Source of the DNA: Ichthyophthirius multifiliis
Taxonomy: Eukaryota > Ciliophora > Oligohymenophorea > Hymenostomatida
Direction of reading: 5' to 3'
Assembly (NCBI RefSeq): GCF_000220395.1
Contig: NW_004086992.1
Location: forward strand, 1 to 28,680
DNA: 28,680 bases
The first letter of the stretch is position 1, and each line of letters begins with the position of its first letter. Made by a program: the position numbers and the translations under genes. Positions 10,220-21,600 of this stretch are shown piece by piece. The notes beneath the pieces were generated by a model. It saw nothing but the letters and a program-made list of their open reading frames with translations. It was not told the origin of the DNA and did no database searches.

Positions 10220-11539
10220 TCAATTATTGTTTCTATTATTTCTATTGTTTCTGAACTTTCTATTTCCATTATTATTATTATTTTTCTAAAATCCTAATCT
10301 TCTTTTGAATTTTCTATTATTATCATTATTATTAGTTCCATTACTGTTTTTTCTAAAACTAAAAAAAAAAAAAAAAAAAATATTTTATTATAATATATAT
10401 GTTTTACCTATTATTATTATTATTTCTTTTGAATATACCTCTTTTTAAAACTGCTACATTTCCATCTAATCTATTTTTACTTTTTCCGTTTAAAGTTTCT
10501 CCATCTTTCATAAATTCGACAGTAATAATTCTTTATTCTAACTCAACTCCTATATTATTTAAAAAAAATTAAATTAAAAAAATATAATTAATAAACAAAT
10601 ATATACCATTTAAATCATCTATAGCACGTTATGCAGCATCATGTTCTCTATAAACGACAGTTCCTTTTTCTTAAGATTTTCCTTTTTAGTCCATATCAAT
10701 ACTTGCCTTTTCAATCATTCCATATTTTACAAATAAAGCCTTTATTATTAAATATTTATATATTAAAATTAATTTATTATTATTTACATAAAAATCTTCA
10801 TTTGTTATTTCTGGAGCTAAATTATAAACTTTTACAATACGTTTTTTATGTTAAGGAATAGTACGGACACTCTAGTTATTTTAATTATTAGTGTTTGTTC
10901 TTCGAGAGTTATTTTTGTTATTCTAAAAATATAATTTAGTTAATAATCATTAATTTTTTTTAAAAAAAGGGGTAAAAATAAACTGTTAATATATCATTAT
11001 AGGAGGAAAATATAATTATATTAATTTATATATTATTATAATAATTATATTTTATATATTTTTTTCTTCCTTTATTCTTTTATTTAATTTTTTTGATATT
11101 TTTATTATTTTTTCATATTTTGAAGGAAGTGTTTTTCAATAATTGTTTATTTTTATTTTTCCTCAAAAAATCTCATTTAAAATAAAAAGGAAGAATTTTT
11201 TTTTAAAATAATTAGAAAAACGAATGGGATTTATGACAAAATATTTAAAAAAGTTTTTTTTTTAATTTCTAAAATTATTTTTCAATTAAAGTCAGAAAAT
11301 AATTAAGAAAGCAATAATTTTGTCATATATTAACAGTTTATTATTATTTTGTTAATAATTTAATTATTATTATAGCATACCCCTTTTTAGTAGTTTCCAG
11401 TACGACGGATTCCTTTCTTAACCCCATTTACTTTATCGGCAACTCTTCCTTTTTTATTTCCAAATTTAGAATTTTTATTCTATCCTTTGTTATCTTTTTT
11501 AGCAAGATCTTCAAGTGTAATTTCGTCGTTAGCGCTCAT
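10220..11539 (-). CDS. ALYREF/Yra1-family mRNA export adaptor (RRM protein)
   Basis: Exons 11539-11381, 10922-10788, 10739-10607, 10549-10408 and 10352-10220 (TGA) give 233 residues; the introns (458, 48, 57 and 55 bases) are all GT...AG and in phase. The N-terminus MSANDEITLEDLAKKD resembles the short UAP56-binding motif of ALYREF (acidic, S/T-L-[DE]-D-[IL]). A basic linker, then one RRM at about residues 80-155: RIVKVYNLAPEITNEDF (RNP2 strand), YGMIEKASIDMDQKGKS, KGTVVY (RNP1 strand), DAAQRAIDDLNGVEL and RIITVEF. The C-terminus is Asn/Arg/Lys rich (NNGNRKFRNNRNNRNNN) in place of the usual RGG box, and no second UAP56-binding motif is seen at the end. Family role: loading export factors onto spliced nuclear mRNA, within TREX. 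The last intron has two in-frame acceptors six bases apart (10359 or 10353). The giant first intron is described separately. Confidence 0.9.
10923..11380 (-). other. Outsized, structured first intron of the ALYREF gene
   Basis: The intron is 458 bases, against about 50 for the other three in this gene. Its 5' splice site lies within AAAAAGGGGTA (11388-11378), which is perfectly complementary to TACCCCTTTTT near the 3' end (10974-10964). Just inside lie 18-base inverted arms at 11342-11325 and 10994-10977. Together these could fold into a long stem holding the 5' splice site. Retention would add about 32 codons and then hit a TGA. Yeast YRA1, a homologue, is known to autoregulate through an exceptionally large, poorly spliced intron; a parallel here is inference. 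Confidence 0.75.
10977..11342. repeat. 18-base terminal inverted repeats enclosing 330 bases within the intron
   Basis: AATAAACTGTTAATATAT at 10977-10994 and its exact reverse complement at 11325-11342 bound a 366-base segment lying wholly within the ALYREF intron. A second inverted pair, TATGACAAAAT (11232-11242) and ATTTTGTCATA (11317-11327), overlaps the right arm by three bases. The segment has no reading frame of interest. It may be a MITE-like insertion that enlarged the intron, or a functional RNA stem. No target duplication is evident. Confidence 0.55.
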
Positions 11540-12194
11540 TTTTTTCTGATTTTTATATTTATAGTTATTTATTTATTTCTTTTAATTTTTATTTGGTGTT
11601 TATTTAAATTTTAAAAAATATATATTTTAATTTTTTATAAGAACTTTTTCCCCTTTTTTCTTTATATATTTTTTAATTTTCCTCCAAAAAATTAATATTT
11701 AAATTTATAAAATAAATTACAATAAATAAATTATTTTTTCCTTTTAAAATAATTAAAATTTTTTTCTTTAATTAGATATATAAAATATCCTAAAATTTAA
11801 ATTTTTTTTATTTAATTATATATAATAAATTATTTTATATTTAAATAAAATAAATATGTCTTTTATTAATTTAATTATATAAAAAGTATAAATTTATCTT
11901 ATCTAATTTAATAGTAATAAAATAAATATATAATAATTTATTAAAAAATTAATGAATACAAATATATCATTAAAAATAATAAATTTAAATAATATAATTA
12001 TTTATACGATAATCATAATCTAAAAAATATTTATTTAACTTAATTAATAAAAGGTAAAACATAATCAGACAAATCAAGTCAACAACTAGCTTATAATTAA
12101 AGGAATTTCATCAAACAGCTAATTTATAAAATCGAATAAGGATATTCATTTTAAAGACATCTTTATCATCTTTACCTAATTAAATACCACATTA
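11540..12194. other. Upstream region of the ALYREF gene
   Basis: 11540-12040 is AT-rich and is the probable promoter and 5' leader of the minus-strand ALYREF gene; no element can be named. From about 12050 the sequence becomes visibly richer in G+C and all six frames look partly gene-like. A minus-strand reading KDDKDVFKMNILIRFYK and a plus-strand reading around 12053-12372 both occur, each interrupted or lacking a start. I cannot decide whether this is coding, decayed coding or the 3' flank of the model at 12195-12555. Confidence 0.4.
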
Positions 12195-12555
12195 TCAAGT
12201 TTTTCCTTCATCTGAAACTGACTAAAAGTTTTTCACTGAAGATAGAAGATATAGTAGCTCTACCTTATAAACCAATATTATAGCTTTATGAATTAGGGTT
12301 TTATTAAAATTCTTTACTTAATAAAAATATAAGGTTTTTAGATTAATCTTATCATTTGGCCATCTAGTGATATCTATACCTTAATTAAATTAAATATTAC
12401 TTTAAGTACTTTAGACATGTTTAAATTTAGGTAAAAAACCCTAATTTTTCTAAGTTAATACTTTTAAAAGTATTCTAAAATTATATAGGTTTTATTATCT
12501 TAATTATTATATTATTATATGGAATTATATAGCTAATATTTTTAGATTTTTTCAT
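12195..12555 (-). CDS. Poorly resolved small gene model, about 89 residues
   Basis: A phase-consistent model starts MKKSKNISYIIPY at 12555 with exons 12555-12401, 12363-12318 and 12263-12195 (TGA). The introns would be 37 bases (shorter than is usual here) and 54 bases. The second exon reads KWPNDKINLKTLYFYQ, and the last ends VKNFQSVSDEGKT. First-position G enrichment supports minus-strand coding. W-P-N-D after a basic residue is the signature core of biotin-protein ligases, but the upstream GRGRxGR motif is absent, so this is probably coincidence or a remnant. Other frames across the same bases also look gene-like, which fits a decayed gene. An 18-base perfect palindrome lies at 12457-12474. 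Confidence 0.3.
12457..12474. other. Perfect 18-base palindrome
   Basis: AATACTTTTAAAAGTATT equals its own reverse complement. It falls inside the first exon of the uncertain gene model at 12195-12555. A looser inverted pair, ATTAGGGTTTT (12291-12301) and AAAACCCTAAT (12436-12446), lies nearby. No function is suggested. Confidence 0.5.
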
Positions 12556-12891
12556 TTATTTTATGATGAGTCTTTTCTATTTATACTTATTAATTTTCAG
12601 TTATTTTTTCTTTCTAAAGATTATTGATTATGCTATTTATTTTATGGCTTTCTAAGGGATTTATTACTAATAAGTTAAATCATTTATTATTTGTAATGTT
12701 TTAATAATTCTTTTTGGATATTTTTTTTATTATTTGGAATAATATATTTATTATTTAAAATTTCTTACTTATTATTTCTAATTTCATAATAATCATTTTT
12801 TTAATTTTTTTGTTTGGTAATATTTTTTGTTAACAGTTTTTCCAAAAAAAGTTCAAAAATTGACAATTTTTACAATGATTATTTTATTTTC

Positions 12892-13725
12892 TCAATATTT
12901 TTCAGAAATAAAAAGCTTCAAGATTAGATTTTAAAGATCAGGATATATAATAGTTTTTACTATTTTATTTATAATTTAATTTTGTTTTTAAAAAATATAA
13001 AATAAATAAATAAAAGTTCATAATTTTTTTATTGAAAGAAATATCTTTATTTAAAAAAATAAAAGAATAAATTAATAAAATAATATTTTGAAATAAAATT
13101 TAATAATGTTAATATAAATTAATATTTTAAAATCATAAAATATAAGTAATTTTATTTAAAATAAAATATAAATTATATTTATTGTATTTAATAGAATTAT
13201 ATAAAACAAAATATAGTGAGATTTTTTTAAAAATTTTATGTTGAAGATTATATTCAAAAAATAACAAATTTGATCGAGGTAATATAGTATTAATTCGAAT
13301 ATTTCTCGATTTTCATAATCAATATTTTAGGTTTCATAATTATTATTATCAATATTATATTTAGTTTTATACATATTTATTGGGGTATCATAATTATTAT
13401 GCTTATTATTTTGAATTTAATGCTTCTTATTCTCAATATTTTACTTATTATTCTAAGTTTATATATAAGATTATGAGTTTAATAGTTCACATTTTGACAT
13501 TCATAAACGTAATTTGAATTATCACAATTATATTTATTACCTTAATTTGTGCTATCACTTTAAATTAGACTATATTTCTTTTTGCAGGTCTTTTCTCAAT
13601 AATTAATTCTTTTTTTTATTTTTACCTTATTAATAATCAGGCTTATTATGTTTTTCTTTCTATTTTATATATTTGAAAACAAAATTCTTTTATTTCTCTT
13701 TTGTTAATATTTAATTAAAATTCAT
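12892..13725 (-). CDS. Poorly resolved hypothetical gene, N/K/Q-rich, about 128 residues
   Basis: A possible model uses exons 13725-13626, 13540-13509, 13452-13266 and 12959-12892 (TGA), with phase-matched introns of 85, 56 and 306 bases. The start MNFNQILTKEKQKNFVFK follows an AT-rich leader. The third exon is the best supported: KHNNYDTPINMYKTKYN, then ETQNIDYENREIFELILYY. The end would read TIIYPDLQNLILKLFISEKY. An independent ATG at 13500 (MSKCELLNSQ) opens straight into the third-exon frame and is a rival start. A further minus-strand frame, 12917-12597 (KQEILNNKYIIPNNKKNIQK), also has coding-like composition and could be an alternative 3' exon. Exon boundaries are uncertain. No family recognised. 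Confidence 0.35.
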
Positions 13726-16700
13726 AATTTGTGTAAAAAATATATTGTAAAATATTATTAATAAACAATTAGAAACAATTTTTATTCCATTTTTGATATA
13801 TAAATAATGTGTTTTATATATTAAAAAAAAAAAATAACTTCTCTATTTCAGTTTTAATTTTAACTTCGTGAACAATAATAAATATTCATTATTTATATTA
13901 TATTTTCTTATGATAAAAAATAACTTAGGATTATTGATATAAAAAAATTGATTAAAATATATATAATATATTATGAATTTCGAAATTATATTAAATAACC
14001 TATTTGTTATTAATTTTTAAATATAATTGTATGGCTTTTTCAAAACTAAAATTATGAATTTATTTTTTATGTGTTATCATTTCATTTAAAAAAAATCAAA
14101 CAATGAAATTTTAATAATAAATATTCAATCTTTAAATAAAAATTACAATTTAAACAAATAAAAATAAATTTTACAATAATGTATTTAAGATAATTTTTTT
14201 ATTATATATGAGATAATTAATTAATTAAAGAAATTTAAACAAATAATAATAAAATTTTACATAGATGTATTCAAAATAATCATTTGATTATAAATTAGAT
14301 AATTAATAAATTAAAAAAAAAAAATTGTATTTAAATGAGATAATTAATATGAATATATATTTATATCATTAAGAAATATAAATAAATTACTTTTTTTGAT
14401 GATTAAATTTTTCAAAAATTTCAATCTATAAAAAAAGACCATTATCCATTTTTTTACTTTTTTCTTTTTCATTGATTTAGTTTTTAAAATAAATTATAGA
14501 AAAAAATAAAAAAATATGTTATCTTAAGACAATTAATTATCTAATGTTTAAAAAATGTTTTTTTTTCACTTATTTTTTATATAAACATTCAAATTAAATA
14601 TTTAATATAAATTGCATTGATATAAATTCAAATAATTATTATTTATTTTACTTTGAAAATTCAATAATTATTATAATTTTAATTATTTTTTATTAATACT
14701 TAACTTTATTTGTTATAAGCTAAAATAAATATAAATGATATCTGTATATTTTAACTTATAAAAAAATATAATTATTATATTATAATTGTGAAATAAAATA
14801 AATTAATTCTTCGAATATAGATATATATTTAATATATTATAAAGAGATTTTCTAATTCATATTTTATGATTTACCTTTTTAATAGATTTGGTTTGCATTT
14901 TTAATTTAGTGGGTAATTAATTTATTTTAAAAACCCAATAAAAAAGAAAAAAAGCTCAAATTTTTTTCGGGTCTTTTTTATTATTTTTGAATTGACTTAA
15001 AAAACATATTAAAATAATAATATTAATATGAAAAGCTAAAGTATTATAAAAATTATATAATATTTTAAATTTTGATAAAAAAATAATAAAAATAAAAATA
15101 TATTTAATTATCTTATATATTTAATTTTATTTTTATAAAATAGATAACAGTTTTTTAATTTGTATCTAATTTTAGAATAAATTAGAAGTTCTAAGAAAAT
15201 TAAAATTATTTCACATTTATTTTAAGATTATAATGCATTAAAATAAAAAATTTAGATAAGTTTTACTATAAAAAAATTGAAATAAATAAATTTCTTGATC
15301 TGAGATTTTTTTCATTTAAAATGAAAATATCTAATCTAATTTAGTCGATTTCGGAACTTCTCTACTCTTATTTAAAATATAAAATCAACAAAATTGTAAT
15401 ATATTACTTAATTATACTTACTTATAGTAAATATAAATTAATATATATAACCTTAAATATTATTAATAAAACTAGTTTAAAAATTACCCAAGATGATTTT
15501 TCAGGTTAATTAGAAAAAAAAAATGTATTTTTTATAAAATAATTAAATTTAAAATGTATATTTATATACTTTAATAATTTAACAAAACCTGTGAAATGTA
15601 AGATATTTTTAATTTAATAGATAAATTACCTTAAAAATTATTTTTATGTGCAAAATTTCAAACAACAATTTAAATAGATAATAAAAGTAAAATGTTAATA
15701 AGGTAATTTAAGAAAATATTATTAAAAAAGATGTTTATAATAATAATAATATTTAAATTATTAAATATCAAAATATTATGATTAATATTTTTTTCTTAAA
15801 AAATAAAAATGATATTTATGTTTGAGTTCTGAAGATATTATTAATAAATATATTTTAAGATATATATTATATGCAATAATTAAAAATTTTTATATTTATA
15901 ATATTTTAAAAAATATAAATATAAAATAAAAATTAAATTTAAATTTTGTTTTTACATATTTAAGTTAATAATAATAAATCAATTTAAAACGCATTTATTT
16001 AAAAGACTCCTAAATATAATTAAATTTACAATATAATGTTAATCTTATTTAATTGTTAAATAGTTAAATTGTTAATAATCTTAATAAGTAGATTTTACGT
16101 TGTTTTATATATATTAATGTAAATATATTAATTATGAAAATTTTTTTATTATAAAATATTACCGTAAATTAGTTTAATGCATTATTAACATAAATAAAAT
16201 TTATATATTAATTAATTGTATCAAAAAAAATGTTTAGTTGTCAAATATAATACGATAATAATGTCGAATTAAATTATTTTTTAAATAAAATTATTATTAT
16301 ATGCTAATTTTATAATATCTTTGTATAAATTTTAAAATTTAAACTTAATATATGCATGTGATTTTTAAGCTTATTCTTAGCTTGCTATTTTCTATTTATT
16401 TAGACTGTTTAAATGATAAAAAAATATATGATGGGTTCTGAGTTTTTGAACATTATTATTGTTTGTTTTATTAAAATAGTTTAAAAATTCATATAACATA
16501 AATATTTTAATAAACAAATAAAAGCTTTGAGTTTATTGATTAAAAATATCTAAAAAAAAATATAAGATTTAAATTGTAAATATTAAAAAAATTCAAGTTC
16601 AAAAATATTGAGCATAATAAAAGATTAAAACAACCACTATATTATGGTGTTCTTATATGAATAAAAATATTATAAAATATCATAACTTTAAATTTTTGAA

Positions 16701-17377
16701 GTATTATATATTAAGATAACTCATATATAGAACATAAGATTTTATTCTAATTTAAATTAATATTACTTATATTTTTTTTATTTCTTTATATTATTATATT
16801 AAAATAAATATAAATAAATAATTATCATATTTATAAAACTAAAAAAATAATATTTTTTATATAATAATTTATAATTTTTATGTGAAAATAAAAATATATA
16901 TAATAAGTTGTTTTTATTAAAAATAAATTGAAATTAATATTTTTAATCTATATATAACTAAAAATAATATAAAAAATAGCTATAATAAAATCAAAATTAA
17001 AATTATTTAAAATAATATAAACATATAATATTTTCATTTATAATATTATTGTAAGTTTGAAATAATTATAATCTTGATAATTTATTATGATAAAGAAATT
17101 TATAAATTTATAAAATATTATTAAAATTAAATAGATGTTATTTTTTAAAGTCATAGTTTTATTTAATTGAATGAACAAAATAATAATTTAGCAAATAAAT
17201 ATATTATTATTGCGTAATTATTTTATGAAAAATTAGCTCTAATTAAAAATTTTAATAAAATAAAATATAATAATTATTTTATAAAAAATATTTATTAATA
17301 AAAAAGAAAATAAATAAATCTATTATTTATTTATAAAAAAATAAAAAATATAAAAAATAAAAAACAAAATAAATAAA
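13726..17377. other. 3.65-kb gene-free AT-rich spacer
   Basis: This lies between the start of a minus-strand gene and the start of the plus-strand coiled-coil/MORN gene, so it must contain two divergent promoters. No frame has coding-like composition. It contains an approximately 85-base tandem duplication (14147-14317), a near-palindrome around 15313-15332 and many A/T runs. No RNA gene was recognised. Confidence 0.55.
14147..14317. repeat. Imperfect tandem duplication, unit about 85 bases
   Basis: The unit starting AATTTAAACAAATAA at 14147 recurs at 14232. Both copies continue with an ATTTTACA block, then a GATGTATT or AATGTATT block, and end AGATAATTAAT. They are clearly related but diverged. 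A partial third copy (GTATTTAAATGAGATAATTAAT) may lie at about 14326-14348. All lie in non-coding sequence. Confidence 0.5.
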
Positions 17378-18585
17378 ATGAGTTCAAATTTCAATATAGA
17401 AAAATAAGAGGAATAAAATTAAGAATAAAAATGTAAAAAATACTAATATATGAAAAAATAAAATATAATAATAAAAAATATATTATTTATTATTATATAT
17501 ATTAATAATATAATAAATAATAATTACTAAAAAATTATAAAAATATTTTTCATTTTATATAAATATTGCCATAAATCTAAAATAAATTGCAAAATTATTT
17601 TAAAAAATAGAATCTAAAATCGAAATAATAAAATAAAAAGGAATGAAAAATCCTCTTGATAAAATTACTTATGTTACAAGTAAATACTAACAAGGAATAT
17701 TTTAATCAATCAGTAATAATTAAAATGATGCAGAAAGCGATTAAGAACAAAAAATTTCGAATTCTAGTATAAGTTTAAAACAAAACGAGGACTTAAATTG
17801 TATTAAAAATTAATTAAATTTTTAAAAAGCTAAAAATGATTAAATGGTTCTATAAATAAATGATTTTTTTGAGCATCTTATTGATATTATTGGATAGTCT
17901 GAATAAATTATATAAGAAAATTATTTTTTAAATGAAAAGTTCCAAATATTTTTACGCATTTATGAAAACTAAAAAGATAACTATGAATAATTAAAATAGA
18001 AATAGAACGAAAAATATAATATCTAGGGGGAATATTAACAAAATGTAAAAAAAAATGCAAATAAAATTTTTTAAAATAAAAATAAGTCACATGAAGAATT
18101 TATATTAATAGCAAATGAAATGGTAGAAAGAACATTTTAGATCTTTTATGAAAACATAGAAAGTAGTAGATTAAATCAATAAGAAGTTAGAGTATTAATA
18201 AATAAAATATAAAGAAAAATATAAATATAAGAAAACAAAGAATAAATAAAATATTATTAAGAATAACCTAATCAATTATAATAGTTATAGTAAAAAAATA
18301 ATTTTATGTAAGAAAATATTAGTAATTTGTAAAAATAATTAAATGAACTCTAAAAAAATAAAAAAATTTGATTTGTAAGAGGCTAAAATTAAAGAATTAG
18401 AATTATTAGTAAATAAAAATGAAGATTTAAAAAAAATTATTGATTCTTCAATATTTGATTAATAAGTTTTAGAAAGAAAAGTTATATAATAAAACTATGA
18501 AAAAATTAAAAAATAAAATGAAAACTTAGTATAATAAAATGAAGAATTAAAAAATTCGTAAATACATAAATACATAAATATATAA

Positions 18586-18617
<32 letters not shown>

Positions 18618-21600
18618 TTAAATTTTTCCATATAATTATAGATTAAAAATATTTAATGAATAAAATGTTATATTAGAAAAAAAACTTGAATAAGAAATTG
18701 AACATAGTAATTTTTTAAAAAAACTTGAATAGTTTGATTCAGAGTTTGATATTATATAATAACAAAATGAAAAAGTTTAAAATTTAAATATAGAAATTTC
18801 AAATTTAAAAGCTTAAAATGAGCAATTATTATTTAAAAACTAGTAAATATTATAATCTAGAGTTAAAAATTCTGAAATAATTTTAACAGATGAAAACATA
18901 TCTGATGATTATAATCATTTAAATTAAGATAAAATAGAAATAAATATTTTATAAATAAAATCAGGTTTATTAGAAGAAAAAAAAACATAGAAATTTAGAA
19001 ACAAGAAATCGAATAAAGATTATAAGATGTAGAATAATAAAAATAATAATTAAAAATATAAAATGAAAATATTGCAAATGAAAATTAAAATTTTAAAAAT
19101 ACCTATAAAACTTTTGAAAAATAATTTAAAGAGTAATATAATATTTAATTATTTTTAATATTTTTATTTTTTAAAATAAAATATTTAGAGCAGTAAAAGA
19201 AAGAGATTTATTAAAGAAATAATAATAATAATTTAGTGAAAAGGAAGCCAGATTATAATAATTAGAATAAGAGAGAGTCAATTTAGAGATAGAACTTTAA
19301 AAAATGCAATAAATAAAAAAAGAAAAAGAAGAATATGAATAAAAACTTTAAAATTTCTAAAAATCTTACAAAAATATTGAAAATTAATTATAAGAAGTAT
19401 AACAAGAATAAAACATGAAATAAATGGAGGAAATTTTCGAGGATAAATTATAATAAGAATTAATTTAAGCTAAATCATAGGTAGCAATAGAAAGAGAAGA
19501 AAAAGAAGAAGTTTTAAAATAATTAGAAATTATAGAAAAAATGAATAAGTAAATTTAATTGTAAAAAGAATAAATATTGTAAGAAAATTAAGCATTTTAA
19601 TAAACTTATAAAAATTTGGAAAAACAATTAAAAAAAACTCTTTTTGAAAAAGAAAAAATACATAAATAAATGGAAGAATTTGAAAAAAAATTGCAAAGTA
19701 ATTCTTAATAATAAATAATAAAATCATATTCAAAATTAGAAGATGAATTAAATACTTTGAAATATTAATAAGATAACCAAAATAATTAAGAAACTTTTTA
19801 AAAAAATATAGAAAAAATAAAAGAAGAAATATTAGAAGAAAAAAAAAATATTAAAATATAAAAGGAAACATTAGCGAAAAAATTAGAAGAAACAGAAAAA
19901 TAAAAAGAACTGATTGAAAAAACAAAAGAGAATATTCTATAAGAAAATAAAGGATTTTAATCTAATTTTAAATCTTTATAAAAAGAATTTAAAAAAACAA
20001 TATAAGAAAGAGATTTATTACACAATGAATAATAAAAATTGGAATAATAGTTAAAACAAAAAGATTCTGAAATAGAAAAGCTAAAATAAGTCAATTTCCT
20101 AGACTAATAAGAAATGGCAGATAATGAAAAATAAAATCATTCTTTAAAAATAGAAAAAGTTTAAAGTGAAAAAGAAGAAATTGAAAAACACTAAAAATAT
20201 TTGTAGATTTAATATTAAAATTTGGAAAAAAAATATTAGGAATTAAAAAATGATAAAAATATGATACTCGTTGATAGTGATTAGAATTTTAATAATGATA
20301 AAAATATAAGAAAATAAAAATCAATGGCAGAAATTGAATGTGATAACTATAAAACTTCCTATAAAGTCATGGAAAAAGAATTCAAAAAAACAGTCAAAGA
20401 AAGAGATTAATTAAAGTTTTTCATATTATTCCATTAAATATATATATATTTATATTATTAAAATATATTTATAAAAAAAGACAGGATAAAATTATATTAG
20501 AAAAAGTAATTCAGGAAATAGAAGAAAAAATGAATTATGAATATCATTTGAAATAAATTTAAGAAATGAAGTAACTCAATGAAAGTTTAATTTAAGAGAA
20601 TAAAATATTAAAACAAGAATTAAATCTAAAAGAAGAAAATAGCAATAATTAAATTCAATAAAATCAAAATTCTGAAATTATAGATGAAAAGAAAATTCTA
20701 AAAATGGAAAAGGAGTAAATAGAATAAAGACTGCTCTAAATTTAATAAGAAAAGAAATTGATTGAATTATCTTAAAATGCTTAACTTTTAGAAAATGCAA
20801 ATTTCAAATCTACTTTCAAAACATTTGAAAAATAATTTAAAGTAATAATATAAATAATTATAAATAAATATAATATTTTTATAGTAAGCAATAAGAGAAA
20901 ACGATTAACTAAAATTTTAGCAAAAAGAATGGGAAAATGAAAAAGAAAAACATTAATAACAATAAGAATTTTTAGAAAAAAATTTAGAAGAGCTCCATAA
21001 AGAGTTTAAAGAATATAAAAATGATATTGAAATATAATATAAGGAATTTAATTAATAAAAATAATTAAAATCCTTGAGTTAAATAAAAGCTAATAAGTAA
21101 AAAAGCGAAAATGAAATAAATTAAAAAAATGTTGAAACTGAAAATAAAACATTTAAATTGACATATAAAAATCTTGAAAAAGAATTCAAAAAAACAATTA
21201 AAGAAAGAGATTTACTTAAAAAAGAACTCGAAAATATTCTTGAATAAAAAAATTATTATACAATTGATTAATAAACTTCTAGAAAACAATCTAATAATAA
21301 TATTTAAATTTAAAATAATAAAGAGTAAAATAACCACATATTCTAAAATTCAAACAATAAAGAGTAAATGTAAAATAATAGAAATTAATACTATGATAAT
21401 AATGAAGAAATAATTCAATTGAAAGCCCTTTTATAAGAAAAAGAGTATAAAATATAAGAAAAAGAACAAAAATTAAACTAATTATTAAACTCATCACAAG
21501 AACAAATATAAGAAATACAAGAATTATAAAAATAAATTCAAAAATACCAAAATAAAGGCGTATAAAATGAAAGCATTCAAGAGTTATAAGCAAAACTAAA

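Noticed and set aside
10100-10290. Plus-strand frame MKKLFTDEYLS near the 3' end of the ALYREF gene
   Set aside because: Most of it is AT-rich flank and the reverse complement of the Asn/Arg-rich ALYREF tail; no independent coding evidence.
7489-12446. CCCTAA/AGGGTT motifs suggesting internal telomere repeats
   Set aside because: Only single copies occur, not tandem arrays, and the known ciliate repeat is CCCCAA/TTGGGG.
12373-13220. Long plus-strand open frame that would encode a hydrophobic, membrane-like protein (MMSLFYLYLLIFSYFFF and onward)
   Set aside because: T-rich DNA translates as Phe/Leu/Ile/Tyr by default, G+C is spread almost evenly over codon positions, and the opposite strand shows the expected first-position bias.
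18343-18380. Apparent frameshift in the coiled-coil/MORN gene near 18365
   Set aside because: A 58-base GT...AG intron (18322-18379) with matching phase removes the break and restores a continuous coiled coil.
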